Assembly: GCA_017893485.1 (NCBI GenBank)
Contig: CM030366.1
Span: 73,785,227-73,849,226, forward strand
DNA: 64,000 nucleotides
Source: Hemerocallis citrina
Taxonomy: Eukaryota > Streptophyta > Magnoliopsida > Asparagales > Asphodelaceae
Direction: 5' to 3'
Shown here: positions 22,939 to 33,507 of the stretch, in pieces
Layout of the letters: each line of letters opens with the position of its first letter
Position numbering within the stretch: position 1 is the stretch's first letter
The notes under the pieces: model-generated
What the model saw: the letters and a program-made list of their open reading frames with translations, nothing else
What the model was told of the DNA's origin: nothing
Databases searched by the model: none
Program-made: the position numbers and the translations under genes

Positions 22939-25302
22939 TCACATTGCATCATCATATTTCTTGTCGAAACTCTCTTCAACGGATGGATTCACTTCTTGCG
23001 GATTGATTGCCCTTTATTCAAAGATAAGTTTTAGTTAATGACAAATTCATTTACCACAAATGAAGTATAATAAATTTAAAAGAGGGAGAACCAAAGAAAT
23101 TACGAGTCTTACCCCTCAAATAATGTTAGACAATTTCTTGAATCATGATCCATTTGCACAATGCCGCATGTTCGGCACTGTCTCGATTTTTTGAAGCGAA
23201 GTTGCTCTCTTATCGGCCTCAATCTTTTGGTGCGAGGCCTTCCCTTTGTCATGCATTGTTGTGGGTCTCTTATGCGTGTAGGTACGTGTCCACTGCCTTC
23301 ATCATTAGGTTGTGCACTACCATGCGGTTTTGTACTATCATGCGGTTGTGAGGCCTCTTCGGGTTGTTCACCCAATCTGGGTTGTAGCCGAGAGATGCCG
23401 TCAATGATCTTCTGCAAATTCTCTAGCGTGTATTTGTAACTTTCATTGGAGGAACAACCAAGATCGAAAATCTGTTTTGCGTGGTAGCTCAACTCACAAT
23501 ATCGGGAAGCAAAATTCTCGGTATTGCGTTCGGTTGGAACAGATGTATAACTTCTTCTAATCACATTCTGGGTCCATCTTCTTATAATGTATATATCCGG
23601 AAGGGAAGTGTGATGGCTGAACAGAAGAACCGCTAAAATATGCCTGCAAGAAATGCCAACGAAGTCGAAGAAGTGATAAGAACATGTAATAATTTGGTTG
23701 AATTTGCATAATTGAAGAAGGCGAGCTGGTTCTGATTCTCCACAGAGTATCACATGGAAGGTTGAACTATCCAGTGTCTCAAGATCGCCAACGAATGTCA
23801 CAATGTACATGAAGCTTTTTGTAACTTCATATTGGAATTTGTAAATAAATTTCAAAGTGTATGTTCTCGCCATTTGTGCTTCCAAAGCCTATTCTCTCTT
23901 CAACTTCGGTCTCTTCTCACGGTTACGATGATTTTCAATCAGTTTATCGTGTCTTTTCCTTTCTAAAAAACAATTCATGCAAGGAATATTTCTTTTTTGT
24001 ATGATGCTTCAAGGCAGAATGCGATGACTCAACCCGTTGGCTATTCAACATGCCGGTCCAAAAAGAATCTTCAACATAGATGGATGCCCATTTTTCACGG
24101 ATATCAAATAGATCGTTCAACCATTTGTTATTCTCTAATCCGTAATGTGAAATCAATAAATTCCATTGCTTTACAAATTCATGTACATATTCGGAATTGT
24201 AGATGACATTCTTCAATGATTCCCTAAACTTTTCGACATCGTTCAACATACGCACCTCCTGCGGTAACTTATCCAATATGTGTCAAATACAAAACCGATA
24301 CCGAGTCTAGGGGAAAACTTTCTTCACTGCGGCGGCGATCCCACGGTCTTGATCGGTGATGATACCGGATGGAGCACGATTCATAACACCTAACCACTTT
24401 TCAAAGAACCATTCAAATGAAGAGGCCGTCTCATTTGGAATGAATCCACCTCCTAAGAAAGTCGATTGCCAATGTTGATTCACTCCAACAAAAAGAACAA
24501 ATAACATTCTATATCGGTTCGTATTGTACGTGGCATCAAAGCAAAGTACATCGCCAAATTCTTGATAATTCATCCTTGAAATACCATCAACCCACATACA
24601 ATATGACAACTACCCTTCGGGATCTACTTGAATGCCATAAAAAATGAAGGATCTGTCTATTTCTTAGATTCGAAAAATCAATTAGCATTTTCGAACCTTG
24701 TCCTTTCAATGCTTCTTGTGAGTCTCTAAGTAAATTTCTAACATCCTTTTTGATGAATCCTACTTGATTGTGACCACTACTAGCACTTTCGAAGAAGAGC
24801 ATTTGTCGACATGTCTGGATATTAGCTTGGGTGAATTGATCTATTATCCTTTTATCCGTATTTGACATAGAATGGTTTCGGGGCAAAAGATACCTTTTAC
24901 CGGGTGAGGTAAATTCGTGATTGTGTACATCATGAAATGAATAAAATACCCACATATTACTTGCTTTGTTCAATTTTATACGAATGCAAGCCTTGCAACC
25001 CGTTTTACAGGTTATTCCCTATCTACCATCACTATGTTGACTCGGCGACGACCCAACTTTATTACACAGATATAACTTATCTACTTTCACTCCTCCCTTT
25101 AATTTATTCCCACCCTTACGCATTGCAAAACCCCACATCGAGCATATGATGAGTAGAAATTTTCGGCCTCAACTAAAGTTGAAAACGTCATACCTAACTT
25201 TGGTTTTAGATGATCTTCGACTAACAGTATGGAATCAACGATTGGTTCTACCCGCACAAAATTATCACCGGCAGCAGAACTCTCCGTATCGTTGTTTATC
25301 TG
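22939..25302 (-). pseudogene. FAR1-type Mutator-like transposase gene, decayed
   Basis: Coding runs right to left. A FAR1 DNA-binding region (about 25302-24890) has LGMTFSTLVEAENFYSSYAR, GCKACIRIKLN and DVHNHEF. The MULE core (24609-24307) has EFGDVLCFDATYNTNRYRM, WFFEKWL and GIITDQDRGI. A region with MLNSQRVESSHSALK follows. A SWIM-like finger (VGISCRHIL) comes next, its first Cys pair apparently reduced to CSY. The end carries a CRTC-X6-H-X4-C zinc knuckle. Breaks include frame changes near 25150, 24600 and 23920, and stops near 25018, 24307 and 24280. A GT-AG intron (23012-23112) joins a short last exon ending at 22939. It could be a decayed FRS host gene, but the flanking hairpin repeats favour a transposon. 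Confidence 0.8.
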
Positions 25303-26469
25303 GGAAAAAAATATACTTTTGGTAAATTAATACACACATCATATATAAAACATCTTTTTAACAAACGATTGAGATATATATAGATACGAAACAAAATACG
25401 TAAGAAAACCTCACAAACGACGTCCAAAAAATATAAAATTCTGTGATTGGGTCCGGCTTGTTCCGATCCACGGTTTGCAAGATACGGCCGTGTCTCGCTC
25501 GCTTTCACTCTTGGAAAAGAGGGGAATGCGATACACGGACGCATATAGCAATCCGTGGGTGACAATTCACAACTACAAATTACTATGACTTGTGAGTGGC
25601 GAGACCGACCTACTCGCAAAATTACGGATTTTTCAAGTGTGTTCTCTATTGAAAATTCGCTCAAAATATAACAAAATTCATGAGAAAACCGCACAATTGA
25701 CAGTAAAAAAAACTAAACTTTGTGATTAGGTCAGGCTCCCCGCACACAAGGCAACGCAACTTGTACAACGAGTTCCGACCCACGGTTTGCAAGATACGGC
25801 CGTGTATCGCATTCACTTATGAAAAATGCCAACAATTCGATACATTGACGTAGCTCGCTAAACATGGATCGAAACTCGCAACTACAAGTAGCGTTAAATT
25901 GCGAGCGGTTAGCCTGACATGATCGCAAAATTTCTTATTTTTTGGATGTCGTTTCCTAGTGAAAAGACCCTCAACAGAAATCAAACATTAATTGTTGTTG
26001 TTGTTTGATATACGGTAGAAATCTGCACAAACGAGATCAAAGAATTCTGAAACATTGGGAGTAGGATGGACGCAAAACACATGAGCCAACAAAATTTGTA
26101 GAGATGAGTTTCGACTCAGGGTTTGCAATATACGCTGATGTATCGTTTTCACTCACGAAAAATAGTCGAAAGCGATACACGGCCGTACACTTCAAATCGT
26201 GAATCCAAACACACTTCTACAAGTTACGTTGGCGTGTGCGTGGCGAGCCCGATGTACTCGCAAAATTGCATAATTTTTGGATCTTTTTGTGCGCTATTAC
26301 TAACAACGAACAATAACAACTAATACTACATCTACATCGACAATAACATTATAATTACCTAATCTATAATTAGCTACACATAATATACAAATTGTACACT
26401 CAAACATTGAATAAAAAATTTCAATCAATTAACCTAGTTAGATCTACTAAAATAGAAAAAAATTATTAC
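25303..26469 (-). other. Probable intron 1 of the FAR1-type transposase gene
   Basis: On the minus strand a donor-like GAAAG|GTAATAATT sits near 26469, and an acceptor-like TTTTTTTCCCAG|ATAAAC precedes the first recognisable coding sequence at 25302. The interval has no coding frame and is mostly filled by the hairpin array. The splice sites are inferred from sequence only. Confidence 0.5.
25325..26345 (-). repeat. Hairpin array, right copy (inverted relative to 1085-13112)
   Basis: Three subunit pairs have forward arms starting near 25447, 25729 and 26060, each followed by its inverse (for example ACGGTTTGCAAGATACGG at 25482 and 25783). Net length is about 1.02 kb, nearly the same as the left copy once its two insertions are removed (about 1.04 kb). 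It reads as the reverse complement of the left copy from end to end. Confidence 0.82.
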
Positions 26470-26819
26470 CTTTCACAATGAGGATTTTTGAAAAGGAGAT
26501 AGCGGAGGTCCTTACGTACTGCTGTAGAGAAAGGAAAGGGAGTAGGGTTTGGCTAACTTCTTTAGGATTAGGGTTTTAAGGTTGGGGAACTTTCGTTTGG
26601 GTTAAAGTTTTTTTGTAATCAGGATCTTCAAAGGAAGAGGGCAAGAGTGTGAGAAGAGGGAGAGATTGAGTGAGAAGCAACGAGCAAGAGAGAGCTAAGG
26701 TTTTTAGATCGTGAGAGAGAGAGAGAGAGAGAGCTAGGGTTTGGGAAATGGCTTTTGCGAGCTCTAGTAGCTAGAGACAGAGTTGTGAGGGAAATGGCGA
26801 TCTGAGTATGTACAAGTGT
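26346..26819. other. Likely promoter and 5' leader region of the transposase gene
   Basis: AT-rich sequence followed by GA-rich sequence (26620-26760 includes a (GA)n run). It lies upstream of the inferred donor site on the minus strand. There is no coding frame. Confidence 0.35.
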
Positions 26820-27130
26820 TTGGAAAAATACTTATACATACCTAGGCCGTTGTTGGGAACAACGACCTAGGTTGATTTAAAAAAAACAACAACTTAGGCC
26901 ATTGTTCCCAACAACGGCCTAAGTATAACTTTTGGCAAAAAAAAAAACTTCACGCCAAAAAAATGCTAAGTCTGAAGTGTTTTTTGGCGTGAACTACCAA
27001 AAAAGCCCCTCCGCTTTTAGGGGCTCTTAGTGGGAGATCTGAGCGGGCTTCGATCTGAGCCGTTGATCACGATCGGGAGCGATCCAACGGCTCAGAAACC
27101 CGTTTTCCAATCCAGTGAAAACAAACCTAT
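26820..27130. repeat. Cluster of short perfect hairpins at the right side of the FAR1-type element
   Basis: Hairpins seen are AGGCCGTTGTT/AACAACG (26843-26870), TTAGGCC...GGCCTAA (26892-26923), CACGCCAAAAAA/TTTTTTGGCGTG (26951-26991), AGCCCCT/AGGGGCT (27004-27025) and GAGCCGTTG/CAACGGCTC (27057-27093). The first two match the array at 21550-22620. Confidence 0.7.
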
Positions 27131-27163
27131 TTTCAACCGAGCATTTCTCATATATATATTAAC

Positions 27164-28014
27164 GAAAAACACCCCTAATCTATGAGCTAAAAGCCTTTAA
27201 CCCCCTGATTTATGAGTCAATGCGATAAACCCCCTAAACTACAAAATGCGGTCAAATCTTGTACAGAAACCTAAAAGAGGGTGTGAAATGATCAAATTGC
27301 CCTTATGTTAATAAACAATTAAAAGAAACAAAAAAAAACACAAAAATTTCCTCTCATTCTCTCCCAAAATCTATTTTTTTTCCTTCTTTCAAATCCTAAT
27401 CCAAATGCAAATGCACATCCCCTGACTCTCTCTCCTAAATCAAAATCAAGAACCATCATCATCATCATCACCAGTCGTCGATCCCATCGTCGACCTCTAC
27501 CCGACCCCGCTGTTGTCTCCTCCAACCCCACCGCCGCCTCCTTCAGATCCGAAACCCTCCGCCGTCCTCCTTTAGATCCTCCAACCCTGCTGCCCCCTCG
27601 TTCTGATCCGAAAAAAACACACAAAGAAAACCCAACAAAATCAAGAACAAAATCAGGAGATGATGATGATGATGGGTTTGATTCTGGTTTTGAGGAACAT
27701 AATCAAGAACAAAATCTATAAAAACATAACCATTGAATTTTAGATTTTAGATTTGGATTTGGATTTTGATGGTTCAGTTTGTTTTTTATTTTTATTTTGG
27801 TTTTGAATTTTAGATTTAGATTTTGGATTTTAGATTTTTTTTGATGGATTTTTTTAATGGTTCGGTTTCATATAAGGGCAATTTGGTCATTTCACACCCT
27901 CTTTTAGGTTTTCTGTACTGGATTAGACCGCATTTTGTAGTTTAGGGGATTTATCGTATTGACTCATAGATCAGGAAGTTAAAAGGCTTTTGGCTTATAG
28001 AATTTTGCCTTTTA
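27164..28014. mobile_element. TIR element, probably a non-autonomous MULE
   Basis: Inverted arms of about 140 bp (27164-27305 and 27870-28014) share CCCCTAAACTACAAAATGCGGTC and CTAAAAGAGGGTGTGAAATGA-type blocks. The interior includes a C-rich stretch with a (TCA)n run, possibly captured sequence, but no recognisable gene. The flanks TATATATTA and TATATTTAT could be a decayed 9-bp duplication. Confidence 0.65.
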
Positions 28015-28051
28015 CCTATATTTATAGTATGAGAAAATTTTCTTATTATAA

Positions 28052-28360
28052 GTGAGGTGTCAAAACAAGAATCCTTACATCATAGGTTTGATCATAGGAC
28101 TCAATTGCAAGTTGCAATATAGAATTTTAACAATCAAGATGAACCAAGATGTTCTTTAACAAACCTATAATCTAAGGGTTCTTATTTTGACACCTCACCT
28201 GGTATGAGAAAATTTTCTCATACAAAACAAGAATCCTTACATCATAGGTTTGATCATAGGACTCAATTGCAAGTTGCAATATAGAATTTTAACAATCAAG
28301 ATGAACCAAGATGTTCTTTAACAAACCTATAATCTAAGGGTTCTTATTTTGACACCTCAC
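28052..28360. repeat. Tandemly duplicated MITE with a 22-bp palindrome
   Basis: Two 162-bp-spaced copies are almost identical. The first (28052-28198) has inverted ends GTGAGGTGTCAAAA and TTTTGACACCTCAC. The second has lost its left end. A perfect palindrome with half-site GTATGAGAAAA occurs at 28202-28223 and again at 28364-28385. Confidence 0.85.
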
Positions 28361-28422
28361 TTGGTATGAGAAAATTTTCTCATACAAATATGAGGATCAC
28401 TTCTCTCTTTCTCTCACTTTCT

Positions 28423-28425
<3 letters not shown>

Positions 28426-28487
<62 letters not shown>

Positions 28488-28625
28488 GGCGACCATGTGC
28501 GAACCAGTTCGCACATGATCGCGTGCGAACTCGCCGCGCAGGCGTACGATTATGATCATGATCAGATCGGACGGCTGCGCGAGCGAGTTCGCACGTTATC
28601 AGGTGCAAACTGTTCACACCTGATC

Positions 28626-28673
<48 letters not shown>
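28426..28673. mobile_element. (TA)n-embedded MITE, copy 1
   Basis: An inverted-repeat element at 28497-28619, with ends GTGCGAACCAGTTCGCAC and its partner AACTGTTCACAC, sits between a long TA tract on the left and another on the right. It is close to copy 2 at 29126-29248. Insertion into TA microsatellites recalls the Micron family of rice; membership is not shown. Confidence 0.75.
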
Positions 28674-28681
<8 letters not shown>

Positions 28682-28699
28682 TATATATATAGAAATATT

Positions 28700-29026
28700 C
28701 GGTTGCACACTACTTTGGTGAGCACTCACGAACTAGAGACCCTATGAAAAATCCGAACCGCTCATATTGTTCTATACGCCTTAGATAGCCTAACAATAAA
28801 AAATCAAGTAATTTGAAGTTCATTTACCCATGATTTACATCATCACAAAATTGTATGGCTGAAAATTCTAACAGCATGATGGATTGGCAAATGAACTTCA
28901 AATTACTTGATTTTTTATTGTTAGGCTATCTATGGCATATAGAACAATATGAACGGTTCGGATTTTTCATAGGGTCTCTAGTTCGGGAGTGCTCACGGAG
29001 TGCTCACCAAAAGTAGTGTGCAACCG
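28700..29026. mobile_element. Fold-back MITE, 327 bp with arms of about 130 bp
   Basis: The ends are CGGTTGCACACTACTTT and AAAGTAGTGTGCAACCG. Most of the sequence pairs with itself: for example TTACTTGATTTTTTATTGTT at 28903-28922 is the inverse of the block at 28790-28810. It has no coding capacity. Confidence 0.85.
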
Positions 29027-29031
29027 AAGGA

Positions 29032-29033
29032 GA

Positions 29034-29122
<89 letters not shown>

Positions 29123-29252
29123 TGTGTGTGAACCAGTTCGCACACGATCGCGTACGAACTCGCCGCGCAGCCGTACGATTATGATCATGATCAGATCAGA
29201 CGGCTGCGCGAGCGAGTTCGCACGTGATCAGGTGCGAACTGTTCACACCTGA

Positions 29253-29327
<75 letters not shown>

Positions 29328-29341
29328 ATCTATCTATCTAT
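29032..29341. mobile_element. (TA)n-embedded MITE, copy 2, with compound microsatellites
   Basis: In order: (TC)n 29032-29068, (TA)n 29069-29107, (CA)n to 29121, the MITE (29126-29248), (TA)n 29255-29326, then (TATC)n. The MITE shares its core (GCCGCGCAG, GATTATGATCATGATCAG, GCGCGAGCGAGTTCGCACG) with copy 1 at 28497-28619. Confidence 0.8.
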
Positions 29342-29530
29342 ACATACATTCTTTGAACCATTCGTCATTGCAGTCTGTTGGATTTTTTTTTATATTATCA
29401 TGTATCTTGTTTCTTCAAGCATTAGGGCACTTTTAAAGGATTTGGTAGTGTGCAATATATGTGGGTGCCAGAAACAAAAGGAATGTCTGTCTCTAGTCCT
29501 CTACTACTTACTTTGACGGAAATTCATTCA

Positions 29531-30099
29531 TGTTGGGATTGTGTCTTGCATACTATGCGTTTGATGAGAAGAAGATGATGATGCGAGAAGAGGTCGACGC
29601 ATCAATGGAGTAGAGGCCAACAACAACAGTCAGCAGGCAGAGCTAAATGCCAGTTGATTCCTACTTGGGCAGCCGACTACGAGAGCTCTCTAGATCTGTT
29701 CAAACACGGTCGCCTGCCCGATGGTAGTAGCAGGCAGCAATTGGGTCGGGTCTAGGTGATCTTTTTCGGGCCCATTTTCTCCTCCAAGTTAGATCATACG
29801 ACTTTATCGTGTCTCTATCTTCATGATATATCAGACGGTAATTATATCAAGACTACAACCTAGAATCTTTCTAGATCTCTATATATTATTGTATTTTCCT
29901 CTTTTGAGAGGCAAAAGAGAGTACTTCATTGTAAAGAGCAATAGAGAGAGTTCTCCATTGATTAGGGGTAGCCAAACCGAGATAAATATTGTGTGCTTTG
30001 TGTGGATAAAAATTGTGTGCATTGTGTGCTTGGTTTGATCTACTTGTTTGACTGTTCATTGGATTGGTTGTGGCTAAACTCAGCAGCAAATTCCTAACA
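29531..30099 (+). repeat. 5' LTR of a decayed Ty1/copia element
   Basis: It begins TGTTGGGATTGTG and ends ATTCCTAACA. A primer-site-like TTGGTATCAAAACA (initiator-Met type with changes) follows directly. No TATA box was clearly assigned. It does not match the copia LTR at 33508-35021, so the two are not a pair. Confidence 0.7.
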
Positions 30100-31200
30100 A
30101 TTGGTATCAAAACATCAATTGTTCCTAAGAAATTGTTATAAGAGCTTCATGTTGTAAATTTCCGCAATTCAGGACTTGCTCGAGTTTCCATGGAGAAGAT
30201 GATAGATCAGAGTTTCATGAAGATCAAGCATAGGAGGCCTTCTGATATAAAGCAAGAGAGTCAGTTGAAGATTTATTCATAAGCCTTGGGTTTAATTCAG
30301 ATGTTTTTGGCAAACGAAATCAGGTGTAGAAGCACAGTGAATCTGTGGGCAAGAATCATAACTGACTATGCAGAATCACCATTATAAGAACTGATGTATT
30401 GGAAGAAAAAAACTATTCAGTTACTCAATGAATGAAGGCACCACTCTTCAAGATCATATAATGGAATCTAATTCGGAGTCATCTGAATTGAAGGCTATGA
30501 ACGCAGATGATGTTAAAGCTTTCAATTTGATATATTCACTACCAGATCTATACAAACATCTGATAACCACCATGCTAGTACTAAGGAGAAGTTTTGGGTA
30601 GAAGGGGTGATCGAGGGCTTGGAGGAGGATGGACTTAGGAGGGAGACTCAGAGATCATCTTCTACTTCTACGAGTTGCATCGGGGTGGATGATCCTTCAA
30701 TTGGACAGTACTCATAAGGGTATGATCTGGTTCTACCATTACAAGAGGGATTGTCGCAAGTTGCTGAATTAGAAGAGCGCCAAAATTAATAGTGTTGCTA
30801 GTGCCTTGAATCAGGTGATAACTTTAACAGTACTCTTATAATAAGTTCTATAGATGTGTATTCAGGCTGGTTTCTTGATTAGAGTAGTTATTCTCATATA
30901 CGTTTTGAGATGGAGATGTTTTCTACTTACAAGTTCACATGAGATCATTATGTGAGAACAGTGGTTGGTGAGATTTGTGAAGTAATGGGTGAGGGAATAG
31001 TTGAATCGGAGGCACCAAATGGAAAGGGTTACACACTTGATAGCTTCATGCAAGTTCCTTTGTTGAAACATAATATTGTATCCTTGGAAACTCTTGAAGC
31101 ACGGGGCTGTAGGTACACAACTCAAGGTGGAGTTTTATTAGTTTGAGAAAGTTGCTGTAAGGTGATGAAGGAAAAGAGTTGTGTTGAGCACAACCTCTAC
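30100..31200 (+). pseudogene. Copia gag and protease remains
   Basis: Short open stretches separated by many stops. DVKAFNLIYSLPDLYKHL near 30510 looks like copia gag, and a degenerate zinc-knuckle-like segment lies near 30730. Best preserved is 30952-31146, with IVESEAPNGKGYTLDSFMQV, PLLKHNIVSLETLEARGC and GGVLLV, which matches the region after the protease active site in copia polyproteins. The copy stops near 31200, where a gypsy LTR follows. Confidence 0.65.
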
Positions 31201-31254
31201 AAGTTTTTCGGAACAAAAAAACTCTGCCGAGTGTTTTAAAGCCCATTGTTCCTA

Positions 31255-31870
31255 TGTTTGCGTTGATAATGGTAAAAATTACAGCAAATCTGGGCTGTAC
31301 GATTCCAACACAGATTTTAAAGCTTCTACAGGTAGATTAACAATAACATGCCTCTCTAAAAGTTCTGATCATTCTACAGGCTCATTAACAAGGCATTGGC
31401 AGCTTTCAAGCCCATTAAAAGCGGTTGGGCCCACCAAGAGAGAGACCCATCTCATGAGGGTTGTAAGTCAAATCTCTTATCCCCAATAAGAGAGTAACCG
31501 ATCATATCTCTTAAGAGAGAGAGAGAGAGGGGGGGATCTATATAAGATATTAGATTTATATCAATCTTCTAACCGATTTCTAGGCCCATAAATACACCCC
31601 CGCCCTCAGTTAGAAGATAATCGGCAATCAATCAGAAATTTCTCTTTCAAACTATCTTTTTCTCTCTGGTTCCGACATGTGTGTCAGAGTGATCTGTCAC
31701 CGGGGCCAACCTCAGTGTTTCAGGTTTTTCGCAGGTCCATCGGCCGCATCAACAACCGTTAGATTTAGATCAAGGCGCTCTTTCAACGATCCAGATTCAA
31801 TCTCAGGAGCTTTAACCACTTTTTACAAAGACGTTCAAAGGTTAGATCTTTAGTAGTTTCTTTAAAAATA
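31255..31870 (+). mobile_element. Gypsy (Tat-like) LTR fragment or solo LTR
   Basis: It matches the reverse complement of the LTR at 54908-55785: AGCTTCTACA, TCATTAACAAG, the block around 31415-31440 with GGGCCCACCAAGAGAGA, and a later part with CCAACCTCAGTGTTTCAGG. A TATA-like CATAAATAC lies near 31591. Boundaries are approximate and no target duplication was identified. It separates two blocks of copia sequence. Confidence 0.55.
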
Positions 31871-31899
31871 TAAACTCGTGATCTAAAACATGGTGATAT

Positions 31900-33507
31900 A
31901 TTACTCGTGGATGAGGATGAGCCTACGACTTATAAGGAAGCTCTAAAAGTCCTAGATTCTGAGAAATGACTTGAGGCCATGAGATCTGAGATGTAATCCA
32001 TGTATGCAATTCAAGTATGGACCTTGATAGACCCACCTGAAGGGGTAAAACCTATTTGGTGCAAATGAGTTTTCAAGAAGAAAATTGACATGTATGATAA
32101 TGTGCATACCTTTAAGGGGCAGTTGGTGGCTAAAGGTTTCAACCAAGTTCATGATGTAGACTATGATAAGATTTTTTCCCCAGTTGCCATGATTAAATCA
32201 ATTCGGATCTTGCTTGCTGTTGCAACATATCATGATTATGAAATCTGACAGATAGATGTCAAAACTGTTTTCCTAAATGGAAATCTTCTTGATGATGTAT
32301 ACATGACACAATCTGAGAGTTTTGTCACTCCAAAGGATGCTGAAAAGGTGTGTAAACCACAATGATCCATTTATGGATTAAAGCAAGCTTCTGGAAGCTG
32401 AAATCTTTGTTTCGATGATGCAATCAAAGAGTTTGGTTTCATCAAGAACAAAGATGAACATTGTGTCTACAAGAAGGTTAGTGGGAGCATTGTTGTATTT
32501 CTGGTGTTGTATATAGATAACATACTACTCATCGGGAATGAAATCCATACCTTACAGTCTATAAAGACTAGGCTAGGGACATGCTTTTCCATGAAGGACT
32601 TGAGTGAAGCTACCTATGTATTAGGCATCAAGATCTATAGAGATAGATAAAGAAGATTGCTTGGCCTAGTTAGAGTACATACATAGAAAAAGTATTGAAA
32701 TGCTTTAATATGCTAGAGTCCAAGAAGGGATTTCTGCCTATGTCACATGGTGTAAGTCTGTCTAAGGCTCACTGTCCTACAACTCAAGATGAGTAGAACC
32801 GCATGACTAAGATTCCATATGCATCTGCCATTGGATCTATCATGTATGCCATGTTATGTACTCGTCCAGATGTCTCATATGCTTTGAGCATAACGAGAAG
32901 GTACCAGTCAGATCCCTGTGAGAGTCACTGGACTACTGTTAAGAACATCTTAAGTACTTAAGAAGGACTAAGGATTCGTTCTTGGTATATGGAGAGGAAG
33001 AGCTTGTTGTAAAGGGTTACACTGATGCTAGCTTCCAATCCGATAAGGGCGACTCTAAATCGCAGTCGAATTTTGTGTTTTGCCTAGATGGTGGAGTTGT
33101 GAGCTGGAAGTGTTCAAAGCAAGAGACAGTTACCGATTGTACCACAGAGGCTGAGTATATTGCTGCCTCCAATGCAGCAAAGGAGGCTGTTTGGATCAAA
33201 AAGTTCATCACTGAACTTGACGTGGTTCTTAGCATTGTGGGCCCGGTGGACCTCTATTGTGATAACAATGGGGCTATTGCACAAGCTAAGGAGCCTATAT
33301 CTCACCAGCGATCCAAACATATTCTTCGGCTCTTCCACTCATTCGAGAGATCATCGATAGAGGAGATGTAAAGATATGCAGAGTACCGACAGATGATAAT
33401 ATCGCTGACCCACTGATAAAGCCTCTTTCACAGAGATAGATTGAGGGTCACACTAGGTCTATAGACATTAGATGTATGTCTGATTGGCTTTAGTACAAGT
33501 GGGACAT
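31900..33507 (+). pseudogene. Copia reverse transcriptase and RNase H remains
   Basis: The RT domain (31910-32650) shows TYKEALKVLDSEK, LVAKGFNQVHDVDYDKIFSP, the QIDVKTVFLNGNL aspartate region and YGLKQASGS. The YVDD box reads YIDN (32510-32521), which removes a catalytic aspartate. Several stops fall where Trp or Gln is usual. The RNase H domain is the cleanest part (32982-33371, 129 codons), with GYTDASFQSD, TEAEYIAASNAAKEAVW and YCDNNGAIAQAK. A purine-rich CAAGTGGGACATTG (33496-33509) leads into the LTR at 33508. The family would copy and integrate its own RNA; this copy cannot. Confidence 0.85.

Noticed and set aside
28966..29252. Frames with long Tyr-Ile runs
   Set aside because: Direct translations of (TA)n tracts; not genes.
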